A stretch of 64,000 bases of DNA from Rhodothermales bacterium (GTDB lineage Bacteria; Bacteroidota; Rhodothermia; Rhodothermales; UBA10348): positions 1-64,000 of the forward strand of contig JANJTM010000043.1 in NCBI GenBank assembly GCA_024711125.1, in the 5' to 3' direction. Position numbers and translations under genes: made by a program. This document shows positions 29,317-39,168 of this stretch, piece by piece (within the stretch, counting starts at the first letter, position 1; each line of letters begins with the position of its first letter). The notes beneath the pieces are model-generated. The model ran no database searches. It had not been told where the DNA came from and saw only the letters and a program-made list of their open reading frames with translations.

Positions 29317-29909
29317 GATCCGTCGTTCGCCCGGCGGCTTCGCAGCGAGAAAAACAGGAATACCCCCGCGGCCGAGGCGGCGACCACTACGGCCGGGCGC
29401 AGGATCCTTCCCACGAACCCCGAGGGTGCCGCTTCGGCCCGGGTCGACGGGAACGCCGGGTCCTCGAGGGAGGGCAGCGCCGAGCGCGGAACCACGTCCT
29501 GGACCGAGCGCTCGCAGGGCTCGTCACGCACGATCCGACCGTCCTCGGCCGTCACGACGGTGCGCAGCCGCAGGGTCAGCGTCCGACGCACGGAGCCGCG
29601 ACCGACGGCAGCGTACGCCGTTTCCACGTGCTCGGCGACGGTCGATACCCGGGGCCCGACACCGTTCTCCGCATCCGCGGCCCAGACCGTGACACCCGCC
29701 TCACGGAATGCGTCGTACGCGGCCGATCGAAGGAACGGGTAGGCGTCGAGGCCCTCGAAACGGATCGATGCGGCATCGCCCGCGACCGGGGAGAGACACT
29801 CGGCGACGAGCGCGCCCAGGACCCCTGCGTTCGACTCCTGGGCATTCGCCGGGGCCGCACAGGCCGCGGCGATCAGGAGCGCGATTCGAGCCGGGCGGGT
29901 GACGCACAT
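29313..29909 (-). CDS. Hypothetical envelope protein with C-terminal membrane helix
   Basis: 198 aa, not recognised. A Sec signal (ARIALLIAAACAAPANAQ) leads into an Ala/Val-rich extracytoplasmic region with a repeated VRRTLTLRLRTVV strand. Close to the C-terminus a single hydrophobic helix (AVVVAASAAGVFLFFSL) is followed by basic residues (RSRRAN), so the protein probably spans the membrane once with its tail in the cytoplasm. It lies between gdh (7 bp) and the Ig-like lipoprotein (4-bp overlap), in an envelope-flavoured operon. Confidence 0.7.
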   Translation of the reverse strand: MCVTRPARIALLIAAACAAPANAQESNAGVLGALVAECLSPVAGDAASIRFEGLDAYPFLRSAAYDAFREAGVTVWAADAENGVGPRVSTVAEHVETAYAAVGRGSVRRTLTLRLRTVVTAEDGRIVRDEPCERSVQDVVPRSALPSLEDPAFPSTRAEAAPSGFVGRILRPAVVVAASAAGVFLFFSLRSRRANDGS

Positions 29910-29916
29910 GCCGGGA

Positions 29917-31227
29917 TCAGGCGTAGATGCCGCGCAGGCGAAGCGCGTCGGCCACCTTCCGGATCGAGTCCACGTAGGCGGCGATTCGCAGGGAGACGTC
30001 GTGTTTCTGCGCGACGTCGAAGACCTGGTCGAAGGCGGTCCGCATCATGCGGTCCAGACGGCTGTTGACGCGTTCGGTCGTCCAGAAGTACCCCTGGCGA
30101 TCCTGCACCCACTCGAAATACGACACCGTCACGCCGCCGGCGTTGGCGAGGATGTCCGGGATGACCATGATGCCCCGTTCGTTGAGGATGTCGTCGGCGC
30201 GGGGCGTGGTCGGGCCGTTGGCGCCCTCGGCGATGATCTTCGCCTGGATGTTCGGCGCGTTGTGACGCGTTACCTGGTCCTCCTTGGCGGCGGGCACCAG
30301 CACGTCGCACGCGCACGTGATCAGCTCGTCGTTGGTGATGGGCTCGGCGCCGGGAAATCCCTCGAGCGTGTTTCCGTGGGCAGCGGCGTACGCGATCGCC
30401 GCGTCAATGTCGATGCCGCCCGCGTTGTGGTATCCGCCCGTGACGTCCGAGATCGCCACGATGCGGCAGCCCTGGTCGCGCAGGAGCTGGGCCGCGATCG
30501 AGCCGACGTTTCCGAATCCCTGGACCGCCACCGTAGAGTCGCCGGGACGCATTCCGAGGCGTTCCATCGCGGCGAGCGTCACGGTCATCACGCCCCGGCC
30601 GGTGGCTTCGCGTCGTCCGCGGGATCCCCCGAGAATGATGGGCTTGCCGGTGACCACCGCGTTCTCGGTACGCCTCGAGTGCATCGAGTACGTGTCGAGA
30701 ATCCATGCCATGATCTGCTCGTTCGTATTCATGTCCGGGGCCGGGATGTCCTTGTCCGGTCCGAACACGTCGATCATGTTGGCGGTGTAGCGACGGGTGA
30801 GCCGCTCCAGTTCGCCCGGGCTCATTTCCTTCGGATTGCAGATCACTCCGCCCTTCGCGCCGCCGAACGGCACGTTGACGAGCGCGCATTTCCACGTCAT
30901 CCACGCCGCGAGGGCTTTCACTTCCTCCAGGTGCACGTCGGGCGCGTAGCGGATTCCGCCCTTCGACGGGCCCAGGATTTCGTTGTGGATGACCCGGTAG
31001 CCCTCGAATACCCGCAGGCGACCGTCGTCCATCACGACCGGAATGGCCGTGATGTGGATACGCGACGGGGTGACGAGGTATTCGTACAGCCCGGGATCCA
31101 GCCCGAGGATCTTCGCCGCCACGTCGAAGCGCTCGACCATCGCCTCGAACGGGTTCTCGTTGTCGCGGATGGGTGCGGGTTCCTGGTAGACGGCGCGTTC
31201 GTATACGTTGCGCTTGAACGTGGTCAT
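29917..31227 (-). CDS. gdhA: Glutamate (Glu/Leu/Phe/Val-family) dehydrogenase
   Basis: 436-aa NAD(P)-dependent dehydrogenase interconverting glutamate and 2-oxoglutarate plus ammonia. The substrate domain has GPSKGGIRY and the catalytic-Lys motif PFGGAKGGV (K125). The nucleotide domain shows [17 protein letters not shown] with the family's GxGxxG-type turn. The length and the motif [15 protein letters not shown] match hexameric glutamate dehydrogenases of the 430-aa type. Coenzyme preference cannot be judged. ATG 31227 begins [12 protein letters not shown]; the longer in-frame extension overlaps the divergent TrmH-like gene and looks non-coding. It is the first gene of the operon gdh-hyp-lipoprotein-nnr-vanZ. 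Confidence 0.93.
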   Translation of the reverse strand: MTTFKRNVYERAVYQEPAPIRDNENPFEAMVERFDVAAKILGLDPGLYEYLVTPSRIHITAIPVVMDDGRLRVFEGYRVIHNEILGPSKGGIRYAPDVHLEEVKALAAWMTWKCALVNVPFGGAKGGVICNPKEMSPGELERLTRRYTANMIDVFGPDKDIPAPDMNTNEQIMAWILDTYSMHSRRTENAVVTGKPIILGGSRGRREATGRGVMTVTLAAMERLGMRPGDSTVAVQGFGNVGSIAAQLLRDQGCRIVAISDVTGGYHNAGGIDIDAAIAYAAAHGNTLEGFPGAEPITNDELITCACDVLVPAAKEDQVTRHNAPNIQAKIIAEGANGPTTPRADDILNERGIMVIPDILANAGGVTVSYFEWVQDRQGYFWTTERVNSRLDRMMRTAFDQVFDVAQKHDVSLRIAAYVDSIRKVADALRLRGIYA

Positions 31228-31408
31228 CGGGGGCTGCGGCCGCGAAGGCCGCGCGACGGGTGGATCACTGGAGACGGGGAGGTTCCCGGAGGGCCGACAC
31301 GGCCGTCTTCGACGGGCGCGTATCTTGCGCCCCGTGGTCGGAAAGTACCGCCTCCCGGCGTCGGGCGCGAGGGGGCGCGATTCGAATCTTCGCCTGCCGG
31401 GCACCCCC

Positions 31409-32191
31409 ATGAACCCGCTGACCGATCGACGTCGCAAGGAGATCGCCTCCCTGGCGCGCCGCAAGGGCCGCGACGAACTGGGACAGTTCGTGCTCGAGGG
31501 CGTGCGCGCGGTCGATGCGGCGCTGCAGGCCGGAGCGCCCCTCGTGGACTGCGTCGTGGACGCGGACCGGGTCGTGGAACCGGCGATCGCGGGCCTGCTG
31601 CGGCGCCTGGGATGCCCCGTATACGCGGTCCCGGGACACGTGCTCGCGCGGCTGGCCGACGTCGAACAGCCCCAGGGCGTGCTCGCGGCGTGTCCCATTC
31701 CGCCCGGGGTCGATGGACCGGTTCCGGGCGGCGTCCCGGTGCTGGCGCTCGACGGGGTGCAGGATCCGGGCAACGTGGGCACCATCCTGCGGAGCGCGGC
31801 CTGGTTCGGCTGCCGCACCGTGGTCGCGGGGGGCGGAACGGCCGACGTCTACGGGCCGAAGGTCGTGCGGTCGAGCATGGGCGCCCTGTTCGACCTGGAC
31901 GTGCGCCGCGCGGCCGACCTGGCGGCCGCCGTGTCGGCGTTCCGGGACGAAGGACGCCCGGTATGGATTGCCGACCTCGATGGCGAACCGCTCGCGCGTT
32001 GGTCGCCCGGTTCCGGAGCCGTGCTCGTACTCGGATCCGAAGCGAACGGCGTTTCCGCCGGCGTGTCGCGCGCGTCCACCGGCCGGGTGACGATTCCGGG
32101 AGCGGTCGGCGTGCGCGGTACCGAGTCGCTGAACGTATCGGCCGCCGCCGCCGTTCTCCTGTACGCCTGGCTCGGCGGCGGGGCGGCGTGA
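31409..32191 (+). CDS. TrmH/SpoU-family RNA 2'-O-methyltransferase
   Basis: 260-aa SPOUT methyltransferase that modifies the 2'-O position of a tRNA or rRNA nucleotide. An N-terminal substrate-binding domain ([13 protein letters not shown]) is followed by the knotted catalytic domain with the three SpoU motifs: [33 protein letters not shown] and [24 protein letters not shown]. The target RNA is unknown. A TATCTTGC element at 31321-31328, about 80 bp upstream, resembles a -7 promoter box. It is divergent from gdh. Confidence 0.92.
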   Translation: MNPLTDRRRKEIASLARRKGRDELGQFVLEGVRAVDAALQAGAPLVDCVVDADRVVEPAIAGLLRRLGCPVYAVPGHVLARLADVEQPQGVLAACPIPPGVDGPVPGGVPVLALDGVQDPGNVGTILRSAAWFGCRTVVAGGGTADVYGPKVVRSSMGALFDLDVRRAADLAAAVSAFRDEGRPVWIADLDGEPLARWSPGSGAVLVLGSEANGVSAGVSRASTGRVTIPGAVGVRGTESLNVSAAAAVLLYAWLGGGAA

Positions 32192-32240
32192 CGGGAGCCG
32201 CCGTCCGGGTACCGTACGCTTTCCTGCGTCGCGGGGTGGC

Positions 32241-32266
32241 TTGACAGGCCGGTTTTTCTGAACTTG
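32241..32266 (+). promoter_or_regulatory. Candidate promoter of alanine dehydrogenase
   Basis: TTGACA at 32241-32246 is followed by TGAACTTG at 32259-32266, which matches the Bacteroidota -7 consensus TAnnTTTG at six of eight positions including the terminal TTG. It lies in the 122-bp gap after the TrmH-like gene and about 47 bp before the ald start. Confidence 0.35.
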
Positions 32267-32313
32267 CCCGCTCGCGCCGATCGGGCGCGCACGGAACAAG
32301 ACGAGATCTCGGC

Positions 32314-33534
32314 ATGGAAGTGCCGGCCCTGCAGGGAACCGCCATCGAGCGTGGGCTGCTCACGATGGAAAAGCGAGCCCTCGTGGGCGAGCGTCACCGC
32401 TCGTTCCGCATCGGCGTGCCCCGCGAACTGTCGAACGAGGAGCGCCGCGTCGCGCTCTCCCCGGCAGGCGTGCAGACGCTGGTGGCCAACGGGCACGAGG
32501 TGTTCGTGGAGGCCACCGCCGGCGAGCAGGCCAACTTCCAGGACCGCGAGTATTCCGACGTGGGAGCGGGCATCGTCGCCGACGCCGCCGACCTGTATTC
32601 CCGCAGCGAGCTCGTGGTCAAGGTCGGACCGCCGTCGGAGGAGGAGTGGCCGTTCCTGCAGGAGAAGCAGACCCTCGTGTCGGCCCTCCACCTGGGCGGC
32701 ACGCGACCGGATTTCCTGCGTCGGCTGATGGACCTCGGCATCACGGGCATCGGCTTCGAGTTCATCCGCGACTCGGACGGCTCGCTGCCCATCGTGCGCA
32801 TGATGCACGAGATCATGGGGTCCATGGCCGTCCAGATCGCGGCACGCTACCTCGAGTCGGGCGCGGGCGGAAAGGGGGTCATGCTGGGCGGAATCTCCGG
32901 CGTGCCGCCCTCGACGGTCGTCATCCTGGGCGCCGGCGTCGTCGGGGAATGGGCGGCCCGCACGGCGCTGGGCTTCGGCGCGCACGTCATCGTGCTGGAC
33001 AACGACCTCGGTGCGCTGCGCGTCATGGAACACTACCTCGATCGCCGCATCACGACCGCGATGGCGACCGAGCAGTACATCCGGCAGGCCGTGAGCCGCG
33101 CCGACGTGGTCATCGGGGCCATGATGGCCGCCGGCCAGCGGGCGCCCGTGATGGTGACCGAGGACATGGTGATGGCCATGCGCGCCGGCTCGGTGATCGT
33201 GGACGCGGTCATCGACCAGGGCGGCTGTATCGAGACGAGCCGGGCGACGACCCATTCCGAACCGACGTTCGTCGCGCACGGCGTAATCCACTACTGCATC
33301 CCGAACATGCCGTCCAACGCGGCGCGCACGGCGACCTTCGCGCTCACGAACGTGCTCGTGCCGTACCTGCTGAAGATCGGCGAGGCCGGCTCGATCAACG
33401 AGGCGCTCTGGCGCGACGTGGGGCTACGAAGCGGCACGTACGTCTACCGGCGTCACCTCACGAAGAAGAGCCTTGCCACGATGTTCGGAATGCCGCACCG
33501 CGACATCGAGTTGCTCATCGCGTCGGGAATCTGA
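32314..33534 (+). CDS. ald: Alanine dehydrogenase
   Basis: 406-aa NAD-dependent enzyme converting L-alanine to pyruvate and ammonia. It shows the catalytic N-domain block FRIGVPRELSNEERRVALSP, the membership motif MMHEIMGSMAVQIAARYLE, the Rossmann turn VVILGAGVVGEWAA and the C-terminal HGVIHYCIPNMPSNAARTAT, all characteristic of the AlaDH/transhydrogenase family. I keep the upstream ATG at 32314: Bacteroidota alanine dehydrogenases usually carry about 35 extra N-terminal residues before the conserved IGVPRE block, as here. An ATG at 32365 is the alternative. It is likely part of the amino-acid catabolic run that continues with hut. Confidence 0.94.
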   Translation: MEVPALQGTAIERGLLTMEKRALVGERHRSFRIGVPRELSNEERRVALSPAGVQTLVANGHEVFVEATAGEQANFQDREYSDVGAGIVADAADLYSRSELVVKVGPPSEEEWPFLQEKQTLVSALHLGGTRPDFLRRLMDLGITGIGFEFIRDSDGSLPIVRMMHEIMGSMAVQIAARYLESGAGGKGVMLGGISGVPPSTVVILGAGVVGEWAARTALGFGAHVIVLDNDLGALRVMEHYLDRRITTAMATEQYIRQAVSRADVVIGAMMAAGQRAPVMVTEDMVMAMRAGSVIVDAVIDQGGCIETSRATTHSEPTFVAHGVIHYCIPNMPSNAARTATFALTNVLVPYLLKIGEAGSINEALWRDVGLRSGTYVYRRHLTKKSLATMFGMPHRDIELLIASGI

Positions 33535-33631
33535 ACGTCAGCCGGCCCCGTGCGGCGCGTATTTTCCGGGACGGGCCCGATGCGATGGAAGCCGGGCCCG
33601 GATCCGCCCTGTCCCACCTGCCGTCGTGACG

Positions 33632-34252
33632 ATGGAACTCACGTTCGAAGAAATCCGCGTCCTGGGAGCGCTCGTCGAGAAGGAACTCGCGACGCCCGAA
33701 TACTACCCGATGACGGTGAACGGCCTGGTGGCGGCGTGCAACCAGAAGACCGGCCGCGACCCGGTCACCGAATTCGACGACGAGACCGTGCAGGCGGCCC
33801 TGGACGGCCTGTACCGGAAACGGCTGGTAGGCCAGGTGACCGGCTCCGGCTCCCGGGCGGTGAAGTACCGGCACACGCTGGCCGAGACGCTCCAGCTCGA
33901 CCGCCCCCGCCGCGCGGTGCTAGGCCTGCTCATGCTGCGGGGCCCGCAGACCGCCGGCGAGTTGCGGTCCCGCTCGGGCCGCCTGTTCGAGTTCGAGTCC
34001 GTCGAGTCGGTCGAGGCCGTGCTCGCCGATCTCGCGGCCCGCGAGGAACCGCTGGCCATCCAGCTCGAGCGCCGCCCCGGCCAGAAGGAAGCCCGGTGCG
34101 CGCACCTGTTCGCCGGGGTGCCGGAACCCGGCGAGGAGCCGCCCGCGCCCGTGGAGCGCGCCGGTCGCCTGGAATCGGAGATCGAGGCGCTTCGCGCCGA
34201 ACTGGCGGCACTGAGGAGCGAATTCGAGGCCTTCAAGGCCACTTTCGAGTGA
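33632..34252 (+). CDS. YceH/DUF480 winged-helix protein upstream of hut
   Basis: 206 aa, DUF480/YceH family. It opens [38 protein letters not shown], the family hallmark, and contains two winged-helix-like domains (about 1-85 and 88-165; the second begins [21 protein letters not shown]). A Glu/Ala coiled coil closes the protein ([22 protein letters not shown]). The family has DNA-binding-like structure but no firmly established role. Its stop is 4 bp from hutU, so the genes are very likely co-transcribed and it could regulate hut; that is inference. A TATTTTCC box lies at 33560-33567. Confidence 0.88.
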   Translation: MELTFEEIRVLGALVEKELATPEYYPMTVNGLVAACNQKTGRDPVTEFDDETVQAALDGLYRKRLVGQVTGSGSRAVKYRHTLAETLQLDRPRRAVLGLLMLRGPQTAGELRSRSGRLFEFESVESVEAVLADLAAREEPLAIQLERRPGQKEARCAHLFAGVPEPGEEPPAPVERAGRLESEIEALRAELAALRSEFEAFKATFE

Positions 34253-34256
34253 TCCG

Positions 34257-35924
34257 ATGGAACCCCTGACCCGCGCGCCGATCCACGCACCGACCGGTAC
34301 GACCCTGTCCTGCCGGGGCTGGCACCAGGAGGCCGCGCTGCGCCTGTTGATGAACAACCTCGATCCGGCGGTGGCCGAACGCCCGGACGAGCTGATCGTG
34401 TACGGCGGGGGCGGGAAGGCGGCCCGCGACTGGAACGCCTACGCGAAAATCGTCGAGACGCTGCGCCGGCTCGGCAACGACGAGACCCTGCTCGTGCAGA
34501 GCGGAAAGCCCGTGGGCGTCTTCCGCACGCACGAGGAAGCCCCGCGGGTGCTCATCGCGAACGCGCACCTCGTGCCCCGTTGGGCCACGATCGACGAATT
34601 CCGGCGGCTCGACGCGCTCGGGCTCACGATGTACGGCCAGATGACGGCCGGTTCGTGGATCTACATCGGAACGCAGGGCATCCTGCAGGGCACCTACGAG
34701 ACCTTCGCCGAATGCGCGAACCAGCATTTCGGCGGTTCGATGGAAGGGCGCCTGGTCGTCACGGCCGGGCTCGGGGGCATGGGCGGCGCCCAGCCGCTCG
34801 CGGTGACGCTCAACGGGGGCGTCGTGCTGGCGGTCGAGGTCGACCCCGCCCGCATCCGGCGCCGCGTCGACACCGGGTACTGCGACGAATACTGTGACGA
34901 CCTCGACGACGCGATCGAGCGGGTGATGGGGGCGAAGGAACGTCGGGAAGCCCTCTCGGTGGGGCTGGTCGGAAACATCGCCGACGTGCTGCCCGAGATC
35001 GTTCGCCGCGGCATCGTGCCCGACGCGCTCACCGACCAGACGTCGGCCCACGACCTCCGCCTCGGGTACGTACCTGCCGGCCACGACGTGGAAACGGCCG
35101 CCGCCTTCCGCCGTCGGGATCCCGGCGGGTATGACGAGGCCGTGCTGGACTCCATGGTCGTCCACGTGGAAGCGATGATGGAACTGCAGCGCAGGGGAGC
35201 CGTGACGTTCGATTACGGCAACAACCTGCGCGGACAGGTCGCCGACCGCCGGGGCATGCACGAGGCGTTCGACATCCCGGGGTTTGTACCCGAATTCATC
35301 CGCCCGTTGTTCTGCAAGGGCTCGGGGCCGTTCCGCTGGGTCGCCCTTTCGGGGGATCCGAACGACATCGCGGTGACCGACCGGGCGGTACTCGAGACGT
35401 TTCCGCACAAGGAAGCGCTCGCGCGCTGGATCCGGAAGGCCGGAGAGAAGGTCCAGTTCCAGGGACTCCCGGCCCGCATCTGCTGGCTCGAGTACGGCGA
35501 GCGGGCAGAAATGGGGCTGAAGTTCAATTGGCTGGTCAAACACGGCAAGGTCAAGGCGCCCGTCGTGATAGGACGCGATCACCTGGATTCCGGATCGGTC
35601 GCTTCGCCGAACCGGGAGACCGAGGGCATGAAGGACGGTTCGGACGCCATCGCCGACTGGCCGCTGCTCAACGCCATGCTCAACACGGCCTGCGGCGCCT
35701 CGTGGGTGTCGCTGCACCACGGAGGCGGCGTCGGCATCGGGTACTCCATCCACGCGGGCATGGTCTGCGTGGCCGACGGGACCGACATGGCCGACCGCCG
35801 CCTCGAGCGGGTCCTGACCGCGGACCCGGGCACGGGCGTCATGCGGCATGCCGATGCCGGGTACCCCGACGCGATCGCCACCGCGCGCGAGCGCGACGTC
35901 GATCTGCCCATGATCACGGGGTGA
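34257..35924 (+). CDS. hutU: Urocanate hydratase
   Basis: 555-aa NAD-containing enzyme of histidine degradation, converting urocanate to imidazolonepropionate; length and order match the family. Visible signatures are [15 protein letters not shown] near the N-terminus, [24 protein letters not shown], the Rossmann-like [12 protein letters not shown], and [20 protein letters not shown] towards the C-terminus. It lies 4 bp after the YceH-like gene and 4 bp before hutH. Confidence 0.97.
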   Translation: MEPLTRAPIHAPTGTTLSCRGWHQEAALRLLMNNLDPAVAERPDELIVYGGGGKAARDWNAYAKIVETLRRLGNDETLLVQSGKPVGVFRTHEEAPRVLIANAHLVPRWATIDEFRRLDALGLTMYGQMTAGSWIYIGTQGILQGTYETFAECANQHFGGSMEGRLVVTAGLGGMGGAQPLAVTLNGGVVLAVEVDPARIRRRVDTGYCDEYCDDLDDAIERVMGAKERREALSVGLVGNIADVLPEIVRRGIVPDALTDQTSAHDLRLGYVPAGHDVETAAAFRRRDPGGYDEAVLDSMVVHVEAMMELQRRGAVTFDYGNNLRGQVADRRGMHEAFDIPGFVPEFIRPLFCKGSGPFRWVALSGDPNDIAVTDRAVLETFPHKEALARWIRKAGEKVQFQGLPARICWLEYGERAEMGLKFNWLVKHGKVKAPVVIGRDHLDSGSVASPNRETEGMKDGSDAIADWPLLNAMLNTACGASWVSLHHGGGVGIGYSIHAGMVCVADGTDMADRRLERVLTADPGTGVMRHADAGYPDAIATARERDVDLPMITG

Positions 35925-35928
35925 GCCG

Positions 35929-37410
35929 TTGAACCGCATCCGCATCGCGCACCTGTACGCCGACCTGGCGGCCAGCGCCGCCGCGCTCCGCTCGGACCCC
36001 TCCCGCGTCGAAGCGTCCCGCGCCGCGCTCGAGCGGGCGCTGGCGACCGGGGGCACCTTCTACGGAATCAACACGGGGTTCGGAAAGCTGGCCAACCGCC
36101 AGATCGCGCCCGAACGGCAGAAGGACCTGCAGCGCAACCTCGTGCTCTCCCACGCGGTGGGGGTCGGAGATCCGGTTCCGCGCGACATCACCCGGGTCAT
36201 GCTCGGCCTGAAGCTGCATGCGCTCGGCCTCGGGTATTCGGCGGTGTCGGTGTCGACGTTCGATCGCCTGCTGACCTTCTTCGAGCGCGATCTCGTGCCC
36301 GTCGTGCCGTCCCGCGGCAGCGTCGGGGCGTCGGGCGACCTCGCGCCGCTCGCCCATCTGTCGCTTCCGCTGCTCGGCCACGGCACGTTCTGGACCGACG
36401 GCGGACCCCGTCCGGCCGCCGAGGTGCTCGAGGCCGAGGGGCTCGGGCCCATCGACCTGCAGGCCAAGGACGGGCTCGCGCTGCTCAACGGCACGCAGCT
36501 CATGGCCGCCTACGGCGCCTGGGTGCTCTGGAAGGCGCTGCGGCTCGAGAAGATCGCCGACCTCCTGGCCGCGATGAGCCTCGAGGCGCTCCAGGGCAGC
36601 ATCCGGCCCTTCGATCCCCGGGTCCACGCCGTGCGCCCCCACCCGGGCCAGTCGACGGTCGCCGGCAACGTGCGCTCGCTGCTCGCCGACTCGGAGATCC
36701 TCGAGTCGCACCGCAACTGCGGCAAGGTACAGGATCCCTATTGCCTGCGCTGCGTGCCGCAGGTACACGGCGCGAGCCGGGACGCGCTGGCCTATGCGCG
36801 AGGCGTCATGGAAACCGAGGTCAACTCGGTGACCGACAACCCGCTGGTGTTCGAGGACGAGGTCATCTCGGGCGGAAACTTCCACGGGCAGCCGCTGGCG
36901 CTGGCCCTGGATTTCGCGGCCATCGCGCTCGCCGAGTTCGCGAGCATCTCGGAACGAAGGATCTACCTGCTGCTGGAGGGACACGACGGGCTGCCCGAGC
37001 TCCTGATGCGCGAAACGGGGCTGAACTCGGGGTTCATGATCCCGCAGTACACGGCCGCGGCCCTGGTCTCGGAGAACAAGGTGCTGTGCCACCCGGCCTC
37101 GGTCGACTCGATCCCGACGAGTCTCGGCCAGGAGGATCACGTCTCGATGGGAGCCATCGGGGCCGTGAAGCTGCTCCAGGTGCTGTCGAACGTCGAACAC
37201 GTCCTGGCGATCGAACTGATCGCCGCGGCGCAGGCGCTCGACTACCGGGCGCCGCTGCGGCCCGGACGGGGCGTCGAAGCGGCCCACGGCCGCATCCGGG
37301 AACGCATTCCGCACCGGGAGCAGGACTACTTCTTCCAGGAGGATCTCGTGCCCGCACTGACCCTGGTTCAGGACGGCGGCCTGCTCGACGCCGTTCCCGA
37401 AATAGACTGA
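35929..37410 (+). CDS. hutH: Histidine ammonia-lyase
   Basis: 493-aa enzyme removing ammonia from histidine to give urocanate. The self-forming MIO cofactor triad Ala-Ser-Gly is at residues 134-136 in RGSVGASGDLAPLAHL; FYGINTGFGKLA lies upstream, and QDPYCLRCVPQVHG and NSVTDNPLVF downstream. The start appears to be TTG at 35929, 4 bp after hutU, preceded by GGGGTGA; no ATG in the first 70 codons would keep the conserved N-terminus. Confidence 0.97.
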   Translation: MNRIRIAHLYADLAASAAALRSDPSRVEASRAALERALATGGTFYGINTGFGKLANRQIAPERQKDLQRNLVLSHAVGVGDPVPRDITRVMLGLKLHALGLGYSAVSVSTFDRLLTFFERDLVPVVPSRGSVGASGDLAPLAHLSLPLLGHGTFWTDGGPRPAAEVLEAEGLGPIDLQAKDGLALLNGTQLMAAYGAWVLWKALRLEKIADLLAAMSLEALQGSIRPFDPRVHAVRPHPGQSTVAGNVRSLLADSEILESHRNCGKVQDPYCLRCVPQVHGASRDALAYARGVMETEVNSVTDNPLVFEDEVISGGNFHGQPLALALDFAAIALAEFASISERRIYLLLEGHDGLPELLMRETGLNSGFMIPQYTAAALVSENKVLCHPASVDSIPTSLGQEDHVSMGAIGAVKLLQVLSNVEHVLAIELIAAAQALDYRAPLRPGRGVEAAHGRIRERIPHREQDYFFQEDLVPALTLVQDGGLLDAVPEID

Positions 37411-37416
37411 CCGGCC

Positions 37417-38658
37417 GTGCCCGTCCTTCGCCGCATCCCGCGACTCGTCACGTGCGCCGACCCGGTCGGCCAGGCCGAACTCGGCGAGATGCGGGATGCC
37501 GCAGTGGCGTGGCGCCACGGGGTCATCTCGTGGATCGGGCCGGACCGCGCCCTTCCCGCGGACTTCGCGGGGGAGACGGAATTCGAATGCGACGGAGGGC
37601 TCGTGATCCCCGGGCTGGTCGACTGCCACACGCACCTGGCGTTCGGCGGATGGAGAGCCGACGAATTCGCCCTCCGGTCCCGGGGCGCGACCTACCAGGA
37701 GATCGCGGCCGCCGGCGGGGGCATCCGCAGCACGATGCGTCGCACGCGGGAGGCCACGGAAACCGAGCTCGAAGCCCGGTCTCGCTCGTTCCTCGAAGGC
37801 ATGCTCCGACTCGGCGTGACGACCGTGGAGGCAAAGTCGGGATACGGGCTGAGCCTCGCCGACGAGCTGAAGCTGCTCCGGGTGTACCGCACCCTGGACG
37901 CCGACGGACCGGTGCCGGTCGTTCCGACGCTCCTGGCGGCGCACGTCGTGCCGCCGGAATACGCGGCCGACCGGCGGGGTTACGTGGACCTGGTGTGCGG
38001 TTCGATCGTGCCGGCGGCGGCCGCAGGAGGCCTGGCCCGATTCTGCGACGTGTTCGTCGAGGAGGGCGCCTTCACGGCAGACGAGGCCCGGCGCATGCTG
38101 CGGGCTGCCGCCAGCCTGGGGCTGCGGCCCAAGCTGCACGTGGATCAGCTCGCCGACGGAGGCGGTGCCCGGCTGGCGGCCGAGCTCGGCGCGATCAGCG
38201 CCGACCACCTGGAGTACACGGGAGAGGACGGGGCGCGGGCCCTGTCGGCGGCCGGGACCGTCGCCGTGGCCCTTCCGATCGCCTCCCTGTACCTTCGCCA
38301 ACCTCCCATGCGGGCACGTACGTTCGTGGATGCCGGGTGTGCCGTGGCGGTCGCGACGGACTTCAACCCCGGTTCGGCCCCGTCGTGGCACCTGCCCCTC
38401 GCGTTGACCCTCGCCTGCACGATGAACGGGCTGACCCCGGCCGAGGCGCTCAAGGGTGCCACCCGGTACGCGGCGCGAGCGATCGGCCTGGAGGACTCCC
38501 GCGGGGCGCTGGAGGTCGGCAAGCGCGCCGACCTCGTGGTACTCGACGCGGATTCGCCGGACGAGTGGTGCTACCACTTCCGCCCGAACGCGGCGCGCGA
38601 GGTCTTCGTCGGCGGCTCGCCCGTGCACGACGCGAACCTCGCGGCAACTCGGGCGTGA
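37417..38658 (+). CDS. hutI: Imidazolonepropionase
   Basis: 413-aa amidohydrolase that opens the imidazolone ring to formiminoglutamate, the third step of histidine breakdown. Metal ligands appear in VDCHTHLAFGG, with TTVEAKSGYGL, LHVDQLAD and the Asp-containing VAVATDFNPGSAPSW further on. It starts at GTG 37417, 6 bp after hutH. A gene for the next step (formimidoylglutamase hutG or the hutF route) is not found nearby. Confidence 0.95.
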   Translation: MPVLRRIPRLVTCADPVGQAELGEMRDAAVAWRHGVISWIGPDRALPADFAGETEFECDGGLVIPGLVDCHTHLAFGGWRADEFALRSRGATYQEIAAAGGGIRSTMRRTREATETELEARSRSFLEGMLRLGVTTVEAKSGYGLSLADELKLLRVYRTLDADGPVPVVPTLLAAHVVPPEYAADRRGYVDLVCGSIVPAAAAGGLARFCDVFVEEGAFTADEARRMLRAAASLGLRPKLHVDQLADGGGARLAAELGAISADHLEYTGEDGARALSAAGTVAVALPIASLYLRQPPMRARTFVDAGCAVAVATDFNPGSAPSWHLPLALTLACTMNGLTPAEALKGATRYAARAIGLEDSRGALEVGKRADLVVLDADSPDEWCYHFRPNAAREVFVGGSPVHDANLAATRA

Positions 38659-38679
38659 TCTCCCCAAACGTGGGCAGAC

Positions 38680-39165
38680 ATGGCGATCCGGATCTTCACG
38701 ACGGGCGGAACGATCGACAAGGTGTACTTCGACGCGCGCAGCGAGTACGAGGTGGGGGAGCCGACGATCTCGGGCATCCTGCGCGCCTGCGGAGTGACCG
38801 CCGAGTACCGCGTGGAGACGCTGCTGCGCAAGGATTCCCTCGATATGACCGACGAGGACCGGCGCTTCGTGGCCGACCGTGTCGCCACGTGCGGCGAACC
38901 GCGCGTCCTGATCACGCACGGAACCGATACCATGGTGGAGACGGCGCTGGCGCTGCGTGGACTCGCGGGCCGCACGATCGTGCTCGTCGGTTCGTTGAGC
39001 CCGGCCGTATTCCGCCATACGGACGCCGAGTTCAACATCGGCTTCGCGTTCGCCGCGGTTCAGACGCTGCCCGAAGGCGTCTGGCTCGCCATGAACGGCC
39101 GCATCTTCGAACCGGAGCGGGTCGTGAAGAACCGCGAGGCGAACCGGTTCGAGAGCACGGGCTGA
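38680..39165 (+). CDS. Single-domain asparaginase-like protein
   Basis: 161-aa protein matching only the N-terminal domain of type I/II asparaginases: FTTGGTIDKVYFD (catalytic Thr of TGGTI at T11) and ITHGTDTMVETALAL with the second catalytic Thr-Asp pair (T89-D90). Full asparaginases are about 330 aa; the C-terminal domain is missing and no frameshifted remainder follows, because the peptidase starts 3 bp later. Such short asparaginase-domain proteins form a known but uncharacterised group. It lies 21 bp after hutI, so it may be expressed with the hut genes. Confidence 0.85.
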   Translation: MAIRIFTTGGTIDKVYFDARSEYEVGEPTISGILRACGVTAEYRVETLLRKDSLDMTDEDRRFVADRVATCGEPRVLITHGTDTMVETALALRGLAGRTIVLVGSLSPAVFRHTDAEFNIGFAFAAVQTLPEGVWLAMNGRIFEPERVVKNREANRFESTG

Positions 39166-39168
39166 TCC

